From the NCBI GenBank assembly GCA_964390805.1, contig CAYMKL010000145.1, positions 1-16,137 of the forward strand: a DNA stretch of 16,137 nt, written 5' to 3'. This document shows positions 1 to 7,481 of this stretch, piece by piece. The translations under genes and the position numbers were made by a program. Under the pieces are notes generated by a model. It was given only the letters and a program-made list of their open reading frames with translations, was not told the origin of the DNA and searched no databases. The DNA comes from CAYMKL01 sp964390805. GTDB lineage: Bacteria > Chloroflexota > Anaerolineae > VGOG01. Every line of letters starts with the position of its first letter. Positions within the stretch are counted from its first letter, which is position 1.

Positions 1-2
1 TA

Positions 3-140
3 GCGGCGGCGATGGACAGTGTGAATCAGGCGTCAGTGCAGTCGCAGGCAGGGACGCGGCAGATGGAGGAGGCGGCGCGGAGCCTGAATGATCTGGCCGC
101 CCAACTCGCCCGCATCGTGGAACAATACAAACTCAATTGA
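3..140 (+). CDS. Methyl-accepting chemotaxis protein, C-terminal end (partial)
   Basis: Only the last 45 codons are inside the window; the gene starts upstream. The peptide reads AAAMDSVNQASVQSQAGTRQ followed by MEEAARSLNDLAAQLARIVE and ends QYKLN. It is Ala/Gln/Glu-rich, has a heptad-like hydrophobic pattern and carries the NQ-x-Q-x-xQ-x-Q-type spacing of the distal signalling and methylation helix of chemoreceptors. A hydrophobic LA-x-QLA-x-IV end is typical of receptor C-termini. The position directly ahead of cheA supports the call, because receptors signal through CheA. No NWETF-like CheR tether is visible at the end. Sensory input and membrane topology cannot be judged from this fragment. 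Confidence 0.75.
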   Translation, partial: AAAMDSVNQASVQSQAGTRQMEEAARSLNDLAAQLARIVEQYKLN

Positions 141-151
141 TTGTGGAATGT

Positions 152-233
152 GGATACTTCGACTGGGCTCAGTACAGGTTTCGGATTGATAATCCTCAAT
201 CCGCAACCTGTACTGAGCCCAGTCGAAGTATCC
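152..233. repeat. Long perfect hairpin (palindromic repeat) between receptor gene and cheA
   Basis: Arms 152-180 and 205-233 are perfect 29-base reverse complements. A second paired segment lies inside (183-189 with 196-202, plus C182-G203) around a 6-base loop at 190-195. The arms contain CTTCGACTGGGCTCAGTACA (157-176) and its reverse complement (209-228). The same 20-mer recurs at 805-824 inside cheA, so this is a dispersed repeat and not a private hairpin. There is no T-run after the 3' arm, so it is not a standard intrinsic terminator, although a hairpin this strong could pause polymerase or protect mRNA ends. Confidence 0.9.
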
Positions 234-255
234 GAAATTGAAAATGGAGTGTGTG

Positions 256-2766
256 ATGGACCGACGAGAGAAACTCAAACGTCAACTGATTGTCACCTTC
301 CATGCTGAGCTGGAAGAACACCTGGGCACTCTCAACAAGGGCCTGTTAGCTCTTGAGGAAGGTATTCCGCAGGAGGAGCGGAAATCACTGCTGGCTGACC
401 TCTTCCGTGCTGCTCACAGTCTCAAGGGGGCAGCACGAGCAGTGGACCTGCGCGACATCGAAAACATCGCTCATTACATGGAGGACGTCCTGGGTGCTGT
501 TCAGCGGGGGGAGTTGTCTGTCACATCTGAAATGTGTGACGTGCTCTTTTCGGTCGTGGATGCCTTGGGTGAGGCGATGGATGCCCACCTGCGAGGCGAA
601 AGCCTGCCGGCTCAGCAGCGCGGCCAGTTGCTGGCCCGGCTGGAGGCAGTGAAAGAAGGTAGCTTACTCCAAAGTCCCGGGTCCGAAGTCCGAAATGCGA
701 AGGAGAAGACTCAGGTGACAGAGACTGAGGCCCAGGAGCCAGAGGGTGAAACAACATCTGCTGAAGTAGTGGAACGAGCTGTTGAGCGGCTTCCTGATGG
801 TTCACTTCGACTGGGCTCAGTACAAGCGACGAGCTCACCACGACGGCTGGTCGAAGGGCAGCATCCTGAGTTGATCGAAGGAGCGAAGCCACTGAACATG
901 GAAGCGAAACGACCTCGGCCCTCGGACCATGGGTCAAAGACGACTGAGGAGACCATCCGTGTAGCCACGACTAAGCTGGACGCTCTGATGGATGACACAG
1001 GTGAGCTCCTGGTAGCCCGTATGCGCACCGAGCAACGCCTGGCCGAGCTGCGGGCCCTTCAACAGCAATTGATTCGCTGGCAAAAGCACTGGCGGCAGAT
1101 GCGCCCTCACTACAACCGCCTGCAGCGACAGAATGACTCCTTCAATCATGCTCAGAGCAATGCCTGCGACATGGCCCTCCTCGGCCACGCTCCCTTCGAT
1201 AGAATTTATCTCCAACAGGACATCACCCCCCTGCTAGACTTCATGACCTACAACGAAGAACGCCTCAAGACTTTCGGCGCGGGGCTGGACAGTCTGATCC
1301 GCGACTTCGCCAGCGACTACGGCCGTCTGACCCTTCTCACCGATGACCTGCAAGACGGAGTAAGACAGGTGCGGATGCTGCCCATCTCCACCATCTTTGA
1401 TCCTTTCCCCCGCATGGGACGTGACCTGGCCCGAGAGCGGGGCAAGGTGATCAAGTTGCAGATCGAAGGGGCCGAGACCGAGGTGGACCGCCAGGTGCTG
1501 GAGGCCATGAAGGACCCCCTGATCCATCTCCTGCGCAATGCAGTGGATCACGGCATTGAGCCGCCCGACCAGAGAGAGGCGGCGGGCAAGCCCCGGCGAG
1601 GGACCATCCATCTGCAAGCTGCCCAGAAGGGCAACACCATTGTCCTGGAAGTGGCCGATGACGGAGCGGGAATTGACCTGGAGGCTGTGCGTCAGGCGGC
1701 GGTGAAACGAGGACTGCTGACATCGCAAGAGGTGGCTGCCCTGAGTGAACAGGAGACGATGCAACTCATCTTCCGCTCTGGCCTGTCCACTTTGCCTCAG
1801 GTAACAAGCCTCTCAGGTCGGGGAGTGGGGCTGGATGTGGTACGGGAGAACCTGGAGCGACTACATGGCTTAATCGAAGTGGACACGGCTCTTGGCCAGG
1901 GCACCACCTTCACTCTGACTTTGCCTCTGACCCTGGCCACCAGCCACGTGCTCCTGGTGGAGGTGGCTGGCCAGATGATGGCTGTGCCCACCACGACCGT
2001 AAAGCGTATCCTGCGGGTGGAGGCGGCCAGCGTGGGCCGCATCGAGGGCAGACCTGCTATCCGTGCCGACGGACTGCTCCTGTCTCTGATCTCCCTGTCT
2101 CAAGTGTTGGAGCTGTCCAAAGCCAAAGCCTCCGTGGCTCCCAACGAGAAGATGCCGGTGGTTGTGCTGGGGGTGGCCGAGAGGCAAGTCGCCTTCCGGG
2201 TGGGTGGGTTTCGGGGAACGCAGGAAGTAGTCATCAAGAGCTTGGGTCGCCAACTGAATCGGGTGCGCAATGTGGCCGGGGCCACCATCTTGGGTACTGG
2301 GCAGGTGGTGATGATCCTCAACGTGGCCGATTTAGTGAAGTCGGCTCAGGTGGGTATGGCCATGGCTGCTCCGCCGCCGGTCGAGCTGAAAGAAGCCGCC
2401 CCTCGTCGCGTGTTGGTGGTGGATGATTCCATCACCACCCGCACCCTGGAGAAGAACATCCTGGAGAGCGCTGGTTACGAGGTTCTAGTAGCCGCTGACG
2501 GAGAAGAGGCCTGGGCCCTGGTGCAGAGCGAACCTCTGGACGCCATCGCGGCCGATATCGCCATGCCACGTATGGACGGTTTCGTCCTCACCGAAAAGGT
2601 GAAAGGCGACGAGCGCTTCAAGGAGCTGCCGGTGGTATTGGTCACCTCCCTGGAATCGCCCCAGGACAAGATCCGCGGCCTGGAAGCTGGCGCTGACGCT
2701 TACATCACCAAGAGTACTTTTGACCAACTGGAGCTGCTGGAGACGATTGAACGACTGATCGGGTGA
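256..2766 (+). CDS. cheA: Hybrid chemotaxis histidine kinase CheA with C-terminal receiver
   Basis: Start at 256 is chosen because GGAG (246-249) sits 6 bases before this ATG; the upstream ATG at 244 has no such site. The 836-residue protein has an Hpt domain with phosphorylatable His54 in AAHSLKGAA, then a long linker (about 115-230), a dimerisation segment (IRVATTKLDALMDDTGELLV) and a Bergerat ATPase. The ATPase has an N box around N428 (LLRNAVDHG), a G1 motif (VADDGAGID), SLSGRGVGLDVV and GQGTTFTLTLPLTLA. A CheW-like coupling domain follows, then a C-terminal receiver with acidic pair D723/D724, phospho-acceptor D767 and K819. The kinase would phosphorylate its own Hpt, then pass phosphate to its receiver, to CheB and possibly to receivers downstream. 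Hybrid CheA-REC proteins are typical of gliding and type IV pilus chemosensory systems. The linker contains repeat-derived sequence (665-704 and 805-856). No CheW or CheR gene is in the window. Confidence 0.93.
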   Translation: MDRREKLKRQLIVTFHAELEEHLGTLNKGLLALEEGIPQEERKSLLADLFRAAHSLKGAARAVDLRDIENIAHYMEDVLGAVQRGELSVTSEMCDVLFSVVDALGEAMDAHLRGESLPAQQRGQLLARLEAVKEGSLLQSPGSEVRNAKEKTQVTETEAQEPEGETTSAEVVERAVERLPDGSLRLGSVQATSSPRRLVEGQHPELIEGAKPLNMEAKRPRPSDHGSKTTEETIRVATTKLDALMDDTGELLVARMRTEQRLAELRALQQQLIRWQKHWRQMRPHYNRLQRQNDSFNHAQSNACDMALLGHAPFDRIYLQQDITPLLDFMTYNEERLKTFGAGLDSLIRDFASDYGRLTLLTDDLQDGVRQVRMLPISTIFDPFPRMGRDLARERGKVIKLQIEGAETEVDRQVLEAMKDPLIHLLRNAVDHGIEPPDQREAAGKPRRGTIHLQAAQKGNTIVLEVADDGAGIDLEAVRQAAVKRGLLTSQEVAALSEQETMQLIFRSGLSTLPQVTSLSGRGVGLDVVRENLERLHGLIEVDTALGQGTTFTLTLPLTLATSHVLLVEVAGQMMAVPTTTVKRILRVEAASVGRIEGRPAIRADGLLLSLISLSQVLELSKAKASVAPNEKMPVVVLGVAERQVAFRVGGFRGTQEVVIKSLGRQLNRVRNVAGATILGTGQVVMILNVADLVKSAQVGMAMAAPPPVELKEAAPRRVLVVDDSITTRTLEKNILESAGYEVLVAADGEEAWALVQSEPLDAIAADIAMPRMDGFVLTEKVKGDERFKELPVVLVTSLESPQDKIRGLEAGADAYITKSTFDQLELLETIERLIG
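670..704. repeat. Heptamer repeat tract inside the CheA linker
   Basis: Five consecutive 7-base units can be read in register: CAAAGTC, CCGGGTC, CGAAGTC, CGAAATG, CGAAGGA. The tract is translated as part of the unstructured linker between the CheA Hpt domain and the dimerisation domain, where added residues should be tolerated. It resembles the heptamer tracts at 2763-2825, 4404-4440 and 15635-15718. Confidence 0.55.
805..856. repeat. Palindromic repeat copy embedded in the cheA coding sequence
   Basis: The 20-mer CTTCGACTGGGCTCAGTACA at 805-824 is identical to 157-176 in the intergenic hairpin. A matching inverted end GTCGAAG lies at 850-856, so the element is bounded by CTTCGAC...GTCGAAG. 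It stays in frame and encodes linker residues around LRLGSVQATSSPRRLVEG, between the Hpt and dimerisation domains. This suggests insertion of a dispersed repeat into a tolerant linker. Confidence 0.8.
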
Positions 2767-2825
2767 CGAGCGACGGGTGACGAATGACGAGATGTGCAAC
2801 GCACGACACGCGACACGCGGCATCT
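2763..2825. repeat. Intergenic heptamer repeat tract
   Basis: The cheA-cheB spacer is built of 7-base units in register: GTGACGA, GCGACGG, GTGACGA, ATGACGA, GATGTGC, AACGCAC, GACACGC, GACACGC. The first unit overlaps the cheA stop codon. The tract fills almost the whole gap and ends just before the cheB ribosome binding site at 2834. Confidence 0.75.
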
Positions 2826-2847
2826 GTCATGCGAAGGAGCAACACGT

Positions 2848-3951
2848 ATGATCCGAGTTTTAGTCGTAGACGACTCACCAACACTGCGTCGGCTCATCCG
2901 TTCGGTTCTGGAAAGCGACCGAGAGTTGCAGGTGGTGGGCGAAGCGTGCAACGGCGAGGAGGCCATCGTTCTGTGTCACAAGCTGGAGCCGGACATCATC
3001 ACCATGGACATCCAGATGCCCAAGATGAACGGCTACCAGGCCATCAGGCACATCATGGCCGAATCGGCGCGACCCATCGTGGTGCTCACCAGCACCCAGT
3101 CAGACATCCAACTGGGAATCAGCTTCAAGGCTCTCGAGGTCGGCGCGCTGATGGTCTTGGGCAAGCCTCATGGTATGCCCGGGGAGGACCCCGAGGCGGA
3201 CCAACTAATCGCCCAGGTGAAGGCTATGGCTGAGGTCAAGGTGGTGCGCCGGCGTTGGTGGCTGCTGGATGAGTCATCGTCGTCACGACCGGGCAAGCCT
3301 GCTCTGAGCGGCGCTGGCGGGTCTGCCGCAGCGCGAAAAAACAAGTCTGGAGCACCTGTTTCGAGACCAGCCACTGGCCCGGTGCGGATCATTGCCGTAG
3401 GCGCTTCCACGGGCGGCCCGCCCGCCATGCAGATCATTTTCGGCCAGCTTCCGGCCGAACTACCTGTGCCGGTGGTGGTGGTACAGCACATCAGCCAAGG
3501 GTTCGTGGGTGGCCTGGCCCGCTGGCTGGACGAAACGCTACCCCTGAAGGTCAAGGTGGCTGAGAACGGCGAGCACCTGCGCCCAGGCACAGTCTACATA
3601 GCTCCGGACGATCGGCATCTGTTGGTCACTCCAGGCGACTTGGTCCGACTTAGGGCCCTGCCAGCGGTGGACGGTCACCGCCCTTCGGTGACGGCGCTTT
3701 TCGAATCGGTGGCCCACCATTACGGTCCGACGGCGGTGGGGGTGCTGCTCACCGGCATGGGCAGCGATGGCGCCCGAGGCCTCAAGGCGCTGCACGATGC
3801 CGGCGGCCGTACCATTGCCCAGGACAAAGCCACCTGCGTCGTCTTTGGCATGCCCCAACAGGGAATCGCCTTGGGGGTGGCCCAAGAGGTGCTGTCCCTG
3901 GGGAAAATTGGCGTTCGGCTGATGGAACTGGTGAGACGCGGAGACAGATGA
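2848..3951 (+). CDS. cheB: CheB: chemoreceptor glutamate methylesterase/deamidase
   Basis: This 367-residue protein removes methyl groups from, or deamidates, receptor glutamines and glutamates in the chemosensory adaptation loop; receiver phosphorylation normally relieves inhibition of the esterase. The receiver (about 1-125) has D8/D9, phospho-acceptor D54 in ITMDIQMP and the GKP lysine. After a Ser/Arg/Lys-rich linker, the esterase domain (about 178-367) shows the catalytic triad: S187 in GASTGG, H214 in QHIS and D307 in GMGSDGARGL. The ATG at 2848 is chosen because AAGGAG (2834-2839) lies 8 bases ahead; an in-frame start at 2794 would add residues encoded by repeat sequence. It follows cheA and its stop lies 1 base before the next start, so the genes are an operon. 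The matching methyltransferase CheR is not in the window. Confidence 0.95.
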   Translation: MIRVLVVDDSPTLRRLIRSVLESDRELQVVGEACNGEEAIVLCHKLEPDIITMDIQMPKMNGYQAIRHIMAESARPIVVLTSTQSDIQLGISFKALEVGALMVLGKPHGMPGEDPEADQLIAQVKAMAEVKVVRRRWWLLDESSSSRPGKPALSGAGGSAAARKNKSGAPVSRPATGPVRIIAVGASTGGPPAMQIIFGQLPAELPVPVVVVQHISQGFVGGLARWLDETLPLKVKVAENGEHLRPGTVYIAPDDRHLLVTPGDLVRLRALPAVDGHRPSVTALFESVAHHYGPTAVGVLLTGMGSDGARGLKALHDAGGRTIAQDKATCVVFGMPQQGIALGVAQEVLSLGKIGVRLMELVRRGDR

Positions 3952-3952
3952 G

Positions 3953-4405
3953 ATGATAAGAGTATTGGTGGCTGAAGACTCACCAACGGCGCGTGCGCTG
4001 CTGGTGTATCTGTTGGAGGAGGATCCTGAGATCCAGGTGGTAGGTCAGGCCACAGACGGCTGCCAGGCTGTGGAGATGGCGGCCCGACTGCGCCCAGATA
4101 TTATTACCATGGACATGATCTTTCCCGACATGAACGGGCTGGAGGCCACGCGGCGTATCATGGCTCAGCATCCCACGCCCATCCTTATTGTCACTGCCCA
4201 CGCCGATTCGCCGGAGCTGCACGTGGCCTTCGAGGCCATGAAGGCTGGCGCGCTGGACGTGGTGGCCAAGCCGGCCGGCTTCGGCGAGGAGGCGAATAAC
4301 GATGACTGGGAACAGGGACTGGTGGCCAAAGTCAAGGCCCTGGCCAGCGTCCGCCCGCGCCCGCTGACGGAGACACGGGGACAGGAAGACACGGAGACAC
4401 GATGA
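3953..4405 (+). CDS. Stand-alone CheB-like receiver protein
   Basis: A 150-residue single receiver domain. It has E8/D9 in VLVAEDSPTARA, phospho-acceptor D54 (ITMDMIFPDMNG), the threonine in IVTAHAD and the lysine in VVAKPAG. It is clearly a relative of the preceding CheB receiver (MIRVLV-x-DSPT, VVG-x-A-x-G, PDIITMD and the alpha5 end AKVKALA), but the esterase domain is absent. Where the CheB linker would begin, the sequence turns into short acid/Arg-rich repeats (TETRGQEDTETR) encoded by a GGAGACACG-type repeat, and the stop falls there. It starts 1 base after the cheB stop, so translation is probably coupled. It may act as a CheY-like shuttle or phosphate sink, or be a CheB duplicate that lost its effector domain. 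Confidence 0.85.
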   Translation: MIRVLVAEDSPTARALLVYLLEEDPEIQVVGQATDGCQAVEMAARLRPDIITMDMIFPDMNGLEATRRIMAQHPTPILIVTAHADSPELHVAFEAMKAGALDVVAKPAGFGEEANNDDWEQGLVAKVKALASVRPRPLTETRGQEDTETR

Positions 4406-4440
4406 CGCGAACGTCTCACGTTTCATGTCTTACGTTTCAC
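4404..4440. repeat. Intergenic heptamer repeat tract
   Basis: Units in register are GACGCGA, ACGTCTC, ACGTTTC, ATGTCTT and ACGTTTC, lying between the lone receiver gene and the GGDEF-EAL gene. A GGAGACACG/GAAGACACGG-like tract (about 4368-4402) just upstream encodes the tail of the receiver protein. The spacer holds no other recognisable element apart from the GGAGG ribosome binding site at 4465-4469. Confidence 0.7.
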
Positions 4441-4474
4441 CCCCACATCTTCGCTAATAACCTTGGAGGTACTC

Positions 4475-6040
4475 ATGAGTAACCGCATCTTGATCGTCAA
4501 AAACAACCCCACAGAGGTTGCGCACCTGAAATCCGCGCTTGAGAACCATGGATACCAGGTCTCCATCGCCACCAACGGCCGGGAGGCACTGGCTAAGGTG
4601 GGTGCGAGCAGACCAACCGGGATCATCAGTGACATTTCCACGTATGCGAACTGGGTTAAGCAAAACCGTATGCTGGTCGAAACGCAGGATGAGCTAGAAG
4701 CATCCAATGAACAACTCAGGAGAGAAATCGGTCAACGCCAGCGCTTCGAGGAGGAACTGGCCTACCTGACAAGCCGCGATCCACTCACGGGTCTTTTCAA
4801 CCGGCGGCAGTTCGAGGAGCAACTGGAACAGCAAATCGCGTACGCCAGCCGCTATGGGGTTCCGGGAGCGCTCTTGTGGCTGGATCTGGACGGGTTCAAG
4901 GTGATCAATGACAGTCTCGGCCATAAGGCGGGAGACGATCTCTTAAGAAGCGTGGGCAACCGGCTGATGAGTAAGATGCGACGCTCCGATATCCTGGCCC
5001 GTCTGGGAGGCGATGAGTTCGCTATCCTGTTGCCCCACACGGACGAACAGTATGTACAGCGTGTCTCCATCCGGACTCTGCAAGACATACGCCAGCACGT
5101 CGTCGTAATTGATGGCCAACCCGTTCGCATCACGGCCAGCATAGGCATCGTATTGTTTCCTGAGCAGGGCGTTACAGCCCAAGAAGTGCTCACTCGCGCC
5201 GACATAGCCATGTATCAGGCAAAGGCAGAAGGCCGCAACCGGGTTTGCCTGTACAGGCCCGATGCGGACCAGCAAGCTGTGCTTGAAACCCGGCTTGCCT
5301 GGGTCAGGCGTATCCGCGAGGCACTGGAGAACGACGAGTTCATGCTTTATGCGCAACCCATTCTCAACATCAAGACTGGTCAGATCTCTGGCTATGAAGC
5401 TCTGTTGCGTCTGAAAGGTGAGCGGGACGAGGTCATCCCACCCGGCGTCTTCCTCGACATCGCCGAACGGTCTGGTTTGATCTCTGACATTGATCGCTGG
5501 GTAGTGCGCCGAGCCCTGAACCACATCGCGCAGGCGCGTGCGGCTGGTCAGAGCCTGCGGCTTGCGGTCAACCTCTCAGTGAGGTCATTGGCGGACATGG
5601 AATTGCTGGAGTTGATAAAGAGCGAGCCAACATTGGAGAGCATAGACCCTGTGCGCCTGGTGTTGGAGGTTACTGAGACCGCTGCCATTAGCAACATGAG
5701 CACTACCACGAAATTCGTCGGCGGGCTCAAGGGGCAGGGTTACCAGTTTGCTCTCGATGACTTCGGAAAGGGCTTTTCCTCGTTCTATCATCTCAAGCAC
5801 CTGGAGGTGGACTACTTGAAGATTGATGGCTGCTTTGTCCGTGACCTACCACGCGATGCTGTGGATCAGCACCTTGTCCAAGCCATGGTGCACGTGGCAC
5901 AGGCTCTGGGCAAGGACACAATCGCCGAGTTTGTAGGAGATGAAGTGACCTTGGAGATGTTGCGCGGATACGGGGTGGATTATGCCCAAGGTTACTATAT
6001 CGGTCGGCCCCGTCCGATGTCGGAAGTGTTGCCGAAGTGA
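4475..6040 (+). CDS. GGDEF-EAL cyclic-di-GMP enzyme with shortened N-terminal receiver
   Basis: The 521-residue protein should make and/or degrade c-di-GMP. Residues 1-60 look like the first half of a receiver (ILIVKNNPTE...GIISDI), but the usual acidic pair is NN. After the would-be phospho-site the sequence jumps to a coiled-coil linker (about 62-95), so the receiver is internally deleted and probably cannot be phosphorylated. The GGDEF domain (about 97-260) has an intact GGDEF at 178-182 and an inhibitory I-site, RRSD, five residues upstream. The EAL domain (about 280-515) has E308-A309-L310 in YEALLRL, NLSVRSL, EVTET, LDDFG-x-GFSS, LKID and a final QGYYIGRP. The usual AE(G/F)VE loop reads AEFVG, keeping E485 but with Gly488 for the second Glu. 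The start at 4475 is set by GGAGG at 4465-4469. Confidence 0.93.
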   Translation: MSNRILIVKNNPTEVAHLKSALENHGYQVSIATNGREALAKVGASRPTGIISDISTYANWVKQNRMLVETQDELEASNEQLRREIGQRQRFEEELAYLTSRDPLTGLFNRRQFEEQLEQQIAYASRYGVPGALLWLDLDGFKVINDSLGHKAGDDLLRSVGNRLMSKMRRSDILARLGGDEFAILLPHTDEQYVQRVSIRTLQDIRQHVVVIDGQPVRITASIGIVLFPEQGVTAQEVLTRADIAMYQAKAEGRNRVCLYRPDADQQAVLETRLAWVRRIREALENDEFMLYAQPILNIKTGQISGYEALLRLKGERDEVIPPGVFLDIAERSGLISDIDRWVVRRALNHIAQARAAGQSLRLAVNLSVRSLADMELLELIKSEPTLESIDPVRLVLEVTETAAISNMSTTTKFVGGLKGQGYQFALDDFGKGFSSFYHLKHLEVDYLKIDGCFVRDLPRDAVDQHLVQAMVHVAQALGKDTIAEFVGDEVTLEMLRGYGVDYAQGYYIGRPRPMSEVLPK

Positions 6041-6100
6041 CGACGCTCAAATGCGTCTGGCCGCACCACAATCCGGAATAGGGCATCTAGTGAGGGTGTT

Positions 6101-7459
6101 ATGACCAAACATATCTTGATTGTCGAAGATAGCCTCACTCAGGCTGTAGAGCTAAAGGCTTTGCTCCTGGAGCACGGTTATCGGGTCACGGCTGCTATCA
6201 ATGGCGAAGAGGGCCTCGCTATGGCGCGCGAGTTCAAGCCGGATCTCATCATTACCGACGTTGTTATGCCGGTGATGGATGGCTATGAGATGTGCCAGGC
6301 GATCAAGCGTGACGAATCGCTCAGAAACACTCCGGTCATAGTTCTTACAGTATTAGTAGACCCGGAAGACGTTATCCGGGCACTAAAAGCAGGAGTGGAC
6401 TACTATCTCACCAAGCCTTACGAGGAAAATCATCTCCTGTCCCGAGTCGCATCTTCTCTTGCCGAACCTGTCCTTAGAGAAAGCGAAAGAGTAAGGAGGG
6501 ATTTGGAGGTGGTCTTTGGCAGCGTGCGTCACGTCATAACCTCAGACCGTCAACAGATATTGAATCTCCTCCTCTCCACATATGACAATGCTGTCCAACA
6601 GAACCGAGAGTTGATCCGGACACAGCGCGCACTACAAAGGCTCAATGAACAACTTGAAGATAAGATTGTGGCGCTGGAGGAGTTGCAGGACAAATTGATT
6701 CGCACAGAGAGGTTGGCTACCATAGGCCAGCTCGGAGCGAGCGTGGGGCACGAGCTACGCCATCCCTTAGGCGTGATCAGCAACTCGGTCTATTATCTCA
6801 ACATGAGGCTGGAGGGCTCCGAGGATAAGGTAAAGAAGCACCTCAAAATCATAGAGAGGGAGATAGCAGCGACCAATAAGATCGTCAGCGATCTATTGAG
6901 TTTCGCGCGTGGTAGGGAGCCCAGCCTACAAAAAACTCAAATCAACAACATAATACAAGACGCGCTCTCACGCGCCACGGTGCCTGACAGAGTGGCCGTG
7001 GTCACCGAACTGGCCGAAGGCCTGCCGTCGTTGATGTGTGATCCAGGCCAGATAGAACAGGTATTCATTAATATGATCTTGAACGCTGTACAGGCCATGA
7101 CTTCGTCGAGCCTTCGGGCCGAGCCTCAGGCCGAGGGCTCAGTCGAGACGACCGATGAGGGCTGGCTGGAAATCGCCACCAGCAAGGAGGAGGGATTCAT
7201 CGTCACTGAATTCACGGACACTGGCTGTGGGATTTCAGAAGAGAACATGAAGAAGCTGTTCGAGCCACTCTTCACCACAAAGGCCAAAGGGATCGGGTTG
7301 GGACTAGCAGTCAGCAAGAGAATCATTGAGGCCCATGGCGGCAGCATCGAGGTGGAGAGTCCCTTTGCAAGGTCTGGGCGCAATCAGACTGGCGAAGTGA
7401 CAGGTGAGATGGGGAAGGGGACAACCTTTAGGATCAAGTTGCCGATTTTGATTAGCTAG
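6101..7459 (+). CDS. Receiver-histidine kinase hybrid
   Basis: A 452-residue soluble protein with no membrane segment. Receiver 1-125: E9/D10, phospho-acceptor D53 (LIITDVVMPVMDGYE) and TKPYE lysine. A coiled-coil linker follows (about 130-205, ending LQDKLIRTERLATIGQLGAS). The HisKA-type dimerisation domain has H217 in SVGHELRHPLGVI, then a HATPase domain with N box (NMILNAVQAM), G1 (DTGCGI), F box (FEPLFTTK) and G2 (GIGLGLAVSK), so it should be catalytically active. The N-terminal receiver suggests it is switched by upstream phosphorylation. Two odd insertions sit in the ATPase domain: residues about 334-353, encoded by a GC-rich palindromic repeat, and ARSGRNQTGEVTGEM before the last glycine-rich strand. 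GAGGG at 6092-6096 supports the ATG at 6101. Its phospho-acceptor domain is closely similar to that of the degenerate kinase at 9325-9996. Confidence 0.92.
   Translation: MTKHILIVEDSLTQAVELKALLLEHGYRVTAAINGEEGLAMAREFKPDLIITDVVMPVMDGYEMCQAIKRDESLRNTPVIVLTVLVDPEDVIRALKAGVDYYLTKPYEENHLLSRVASSLAEPVLRESERVRRDLEVVFGSVRHVITSDRQQILNLLLSTYDNAVQQNRELIRTQRALQRLNEQLEDKIVALEELQDKLIRTERLATIGQLGASVGHELRHPLGVISNSVYYLNMRLEGSEDKVKKHLKIIEREIAATNKIVSDLLSFARGREPSLQKTQINNIIQDALSRATVPDRVAVVTELAEGLPSLMCDPGQIEQVFINMILNAVQAMTSSSLRAEPQAEGSVETTDEGWLEIATSKEEGFIVTEFTDTGCGISEENMKKLFEPLFTTKAKGIGLGLAVSKRIIEAHGGSIEVESPFARSGRNQTGEVTGEMGKGTTFRIKLPILIS
7103..7155. repeat. Palindromic repeat insertion inside the histidine kinase gene
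   Basis: The segment encoding about SSSLRAEPQAEGSVETTDE is an imperfect inverted repeat (TCGAGCCTTCGGGCC facing GGCCGAGGGCTCAGTCGA). It interrupts the protein just after the N box, where the related protein at 9325-9996 has only a short turn. It shares the core GGGCTCAGT with the repeat at 157-176 and 805-824, so it may be a diverged member of the same family. It keeps the reading frame. Confidence 0.55.
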
Positions 7460-7481
7460 CCACTCAGTCCGGAGGAGAAGC

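Noticed and set aside
152..233. Intergenic hairpin as an intrinsic terminator after the chemoreceptor gene
   Set aside because: The stem is strong but no T-run follows; its sequence recurs inside cheA, so it is better called a dispersed repeat.
1234..1764. Long open frames on the minus strand inside cheA, and similar ones elsewhere
   Set aside because: They are shadows of GC-rich coding sequence: no recognisable domains, no ribosome binding sites, and fully overlapped by genes with clear motifs.
2794..2847. Earlier in-frame start for CheB
   Set aside because: It would add repeat-encoded residues (QRTTRDTRH) ahead of a normal receiver start; AAGGAG is ideally placed for 2848.
2785..3233. Open frame overlapping the 5' part of cheB in another frame
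   Set aside because: Its product is a low-complexity His/Gly/Arg-rich shadow with no start signal of its own.
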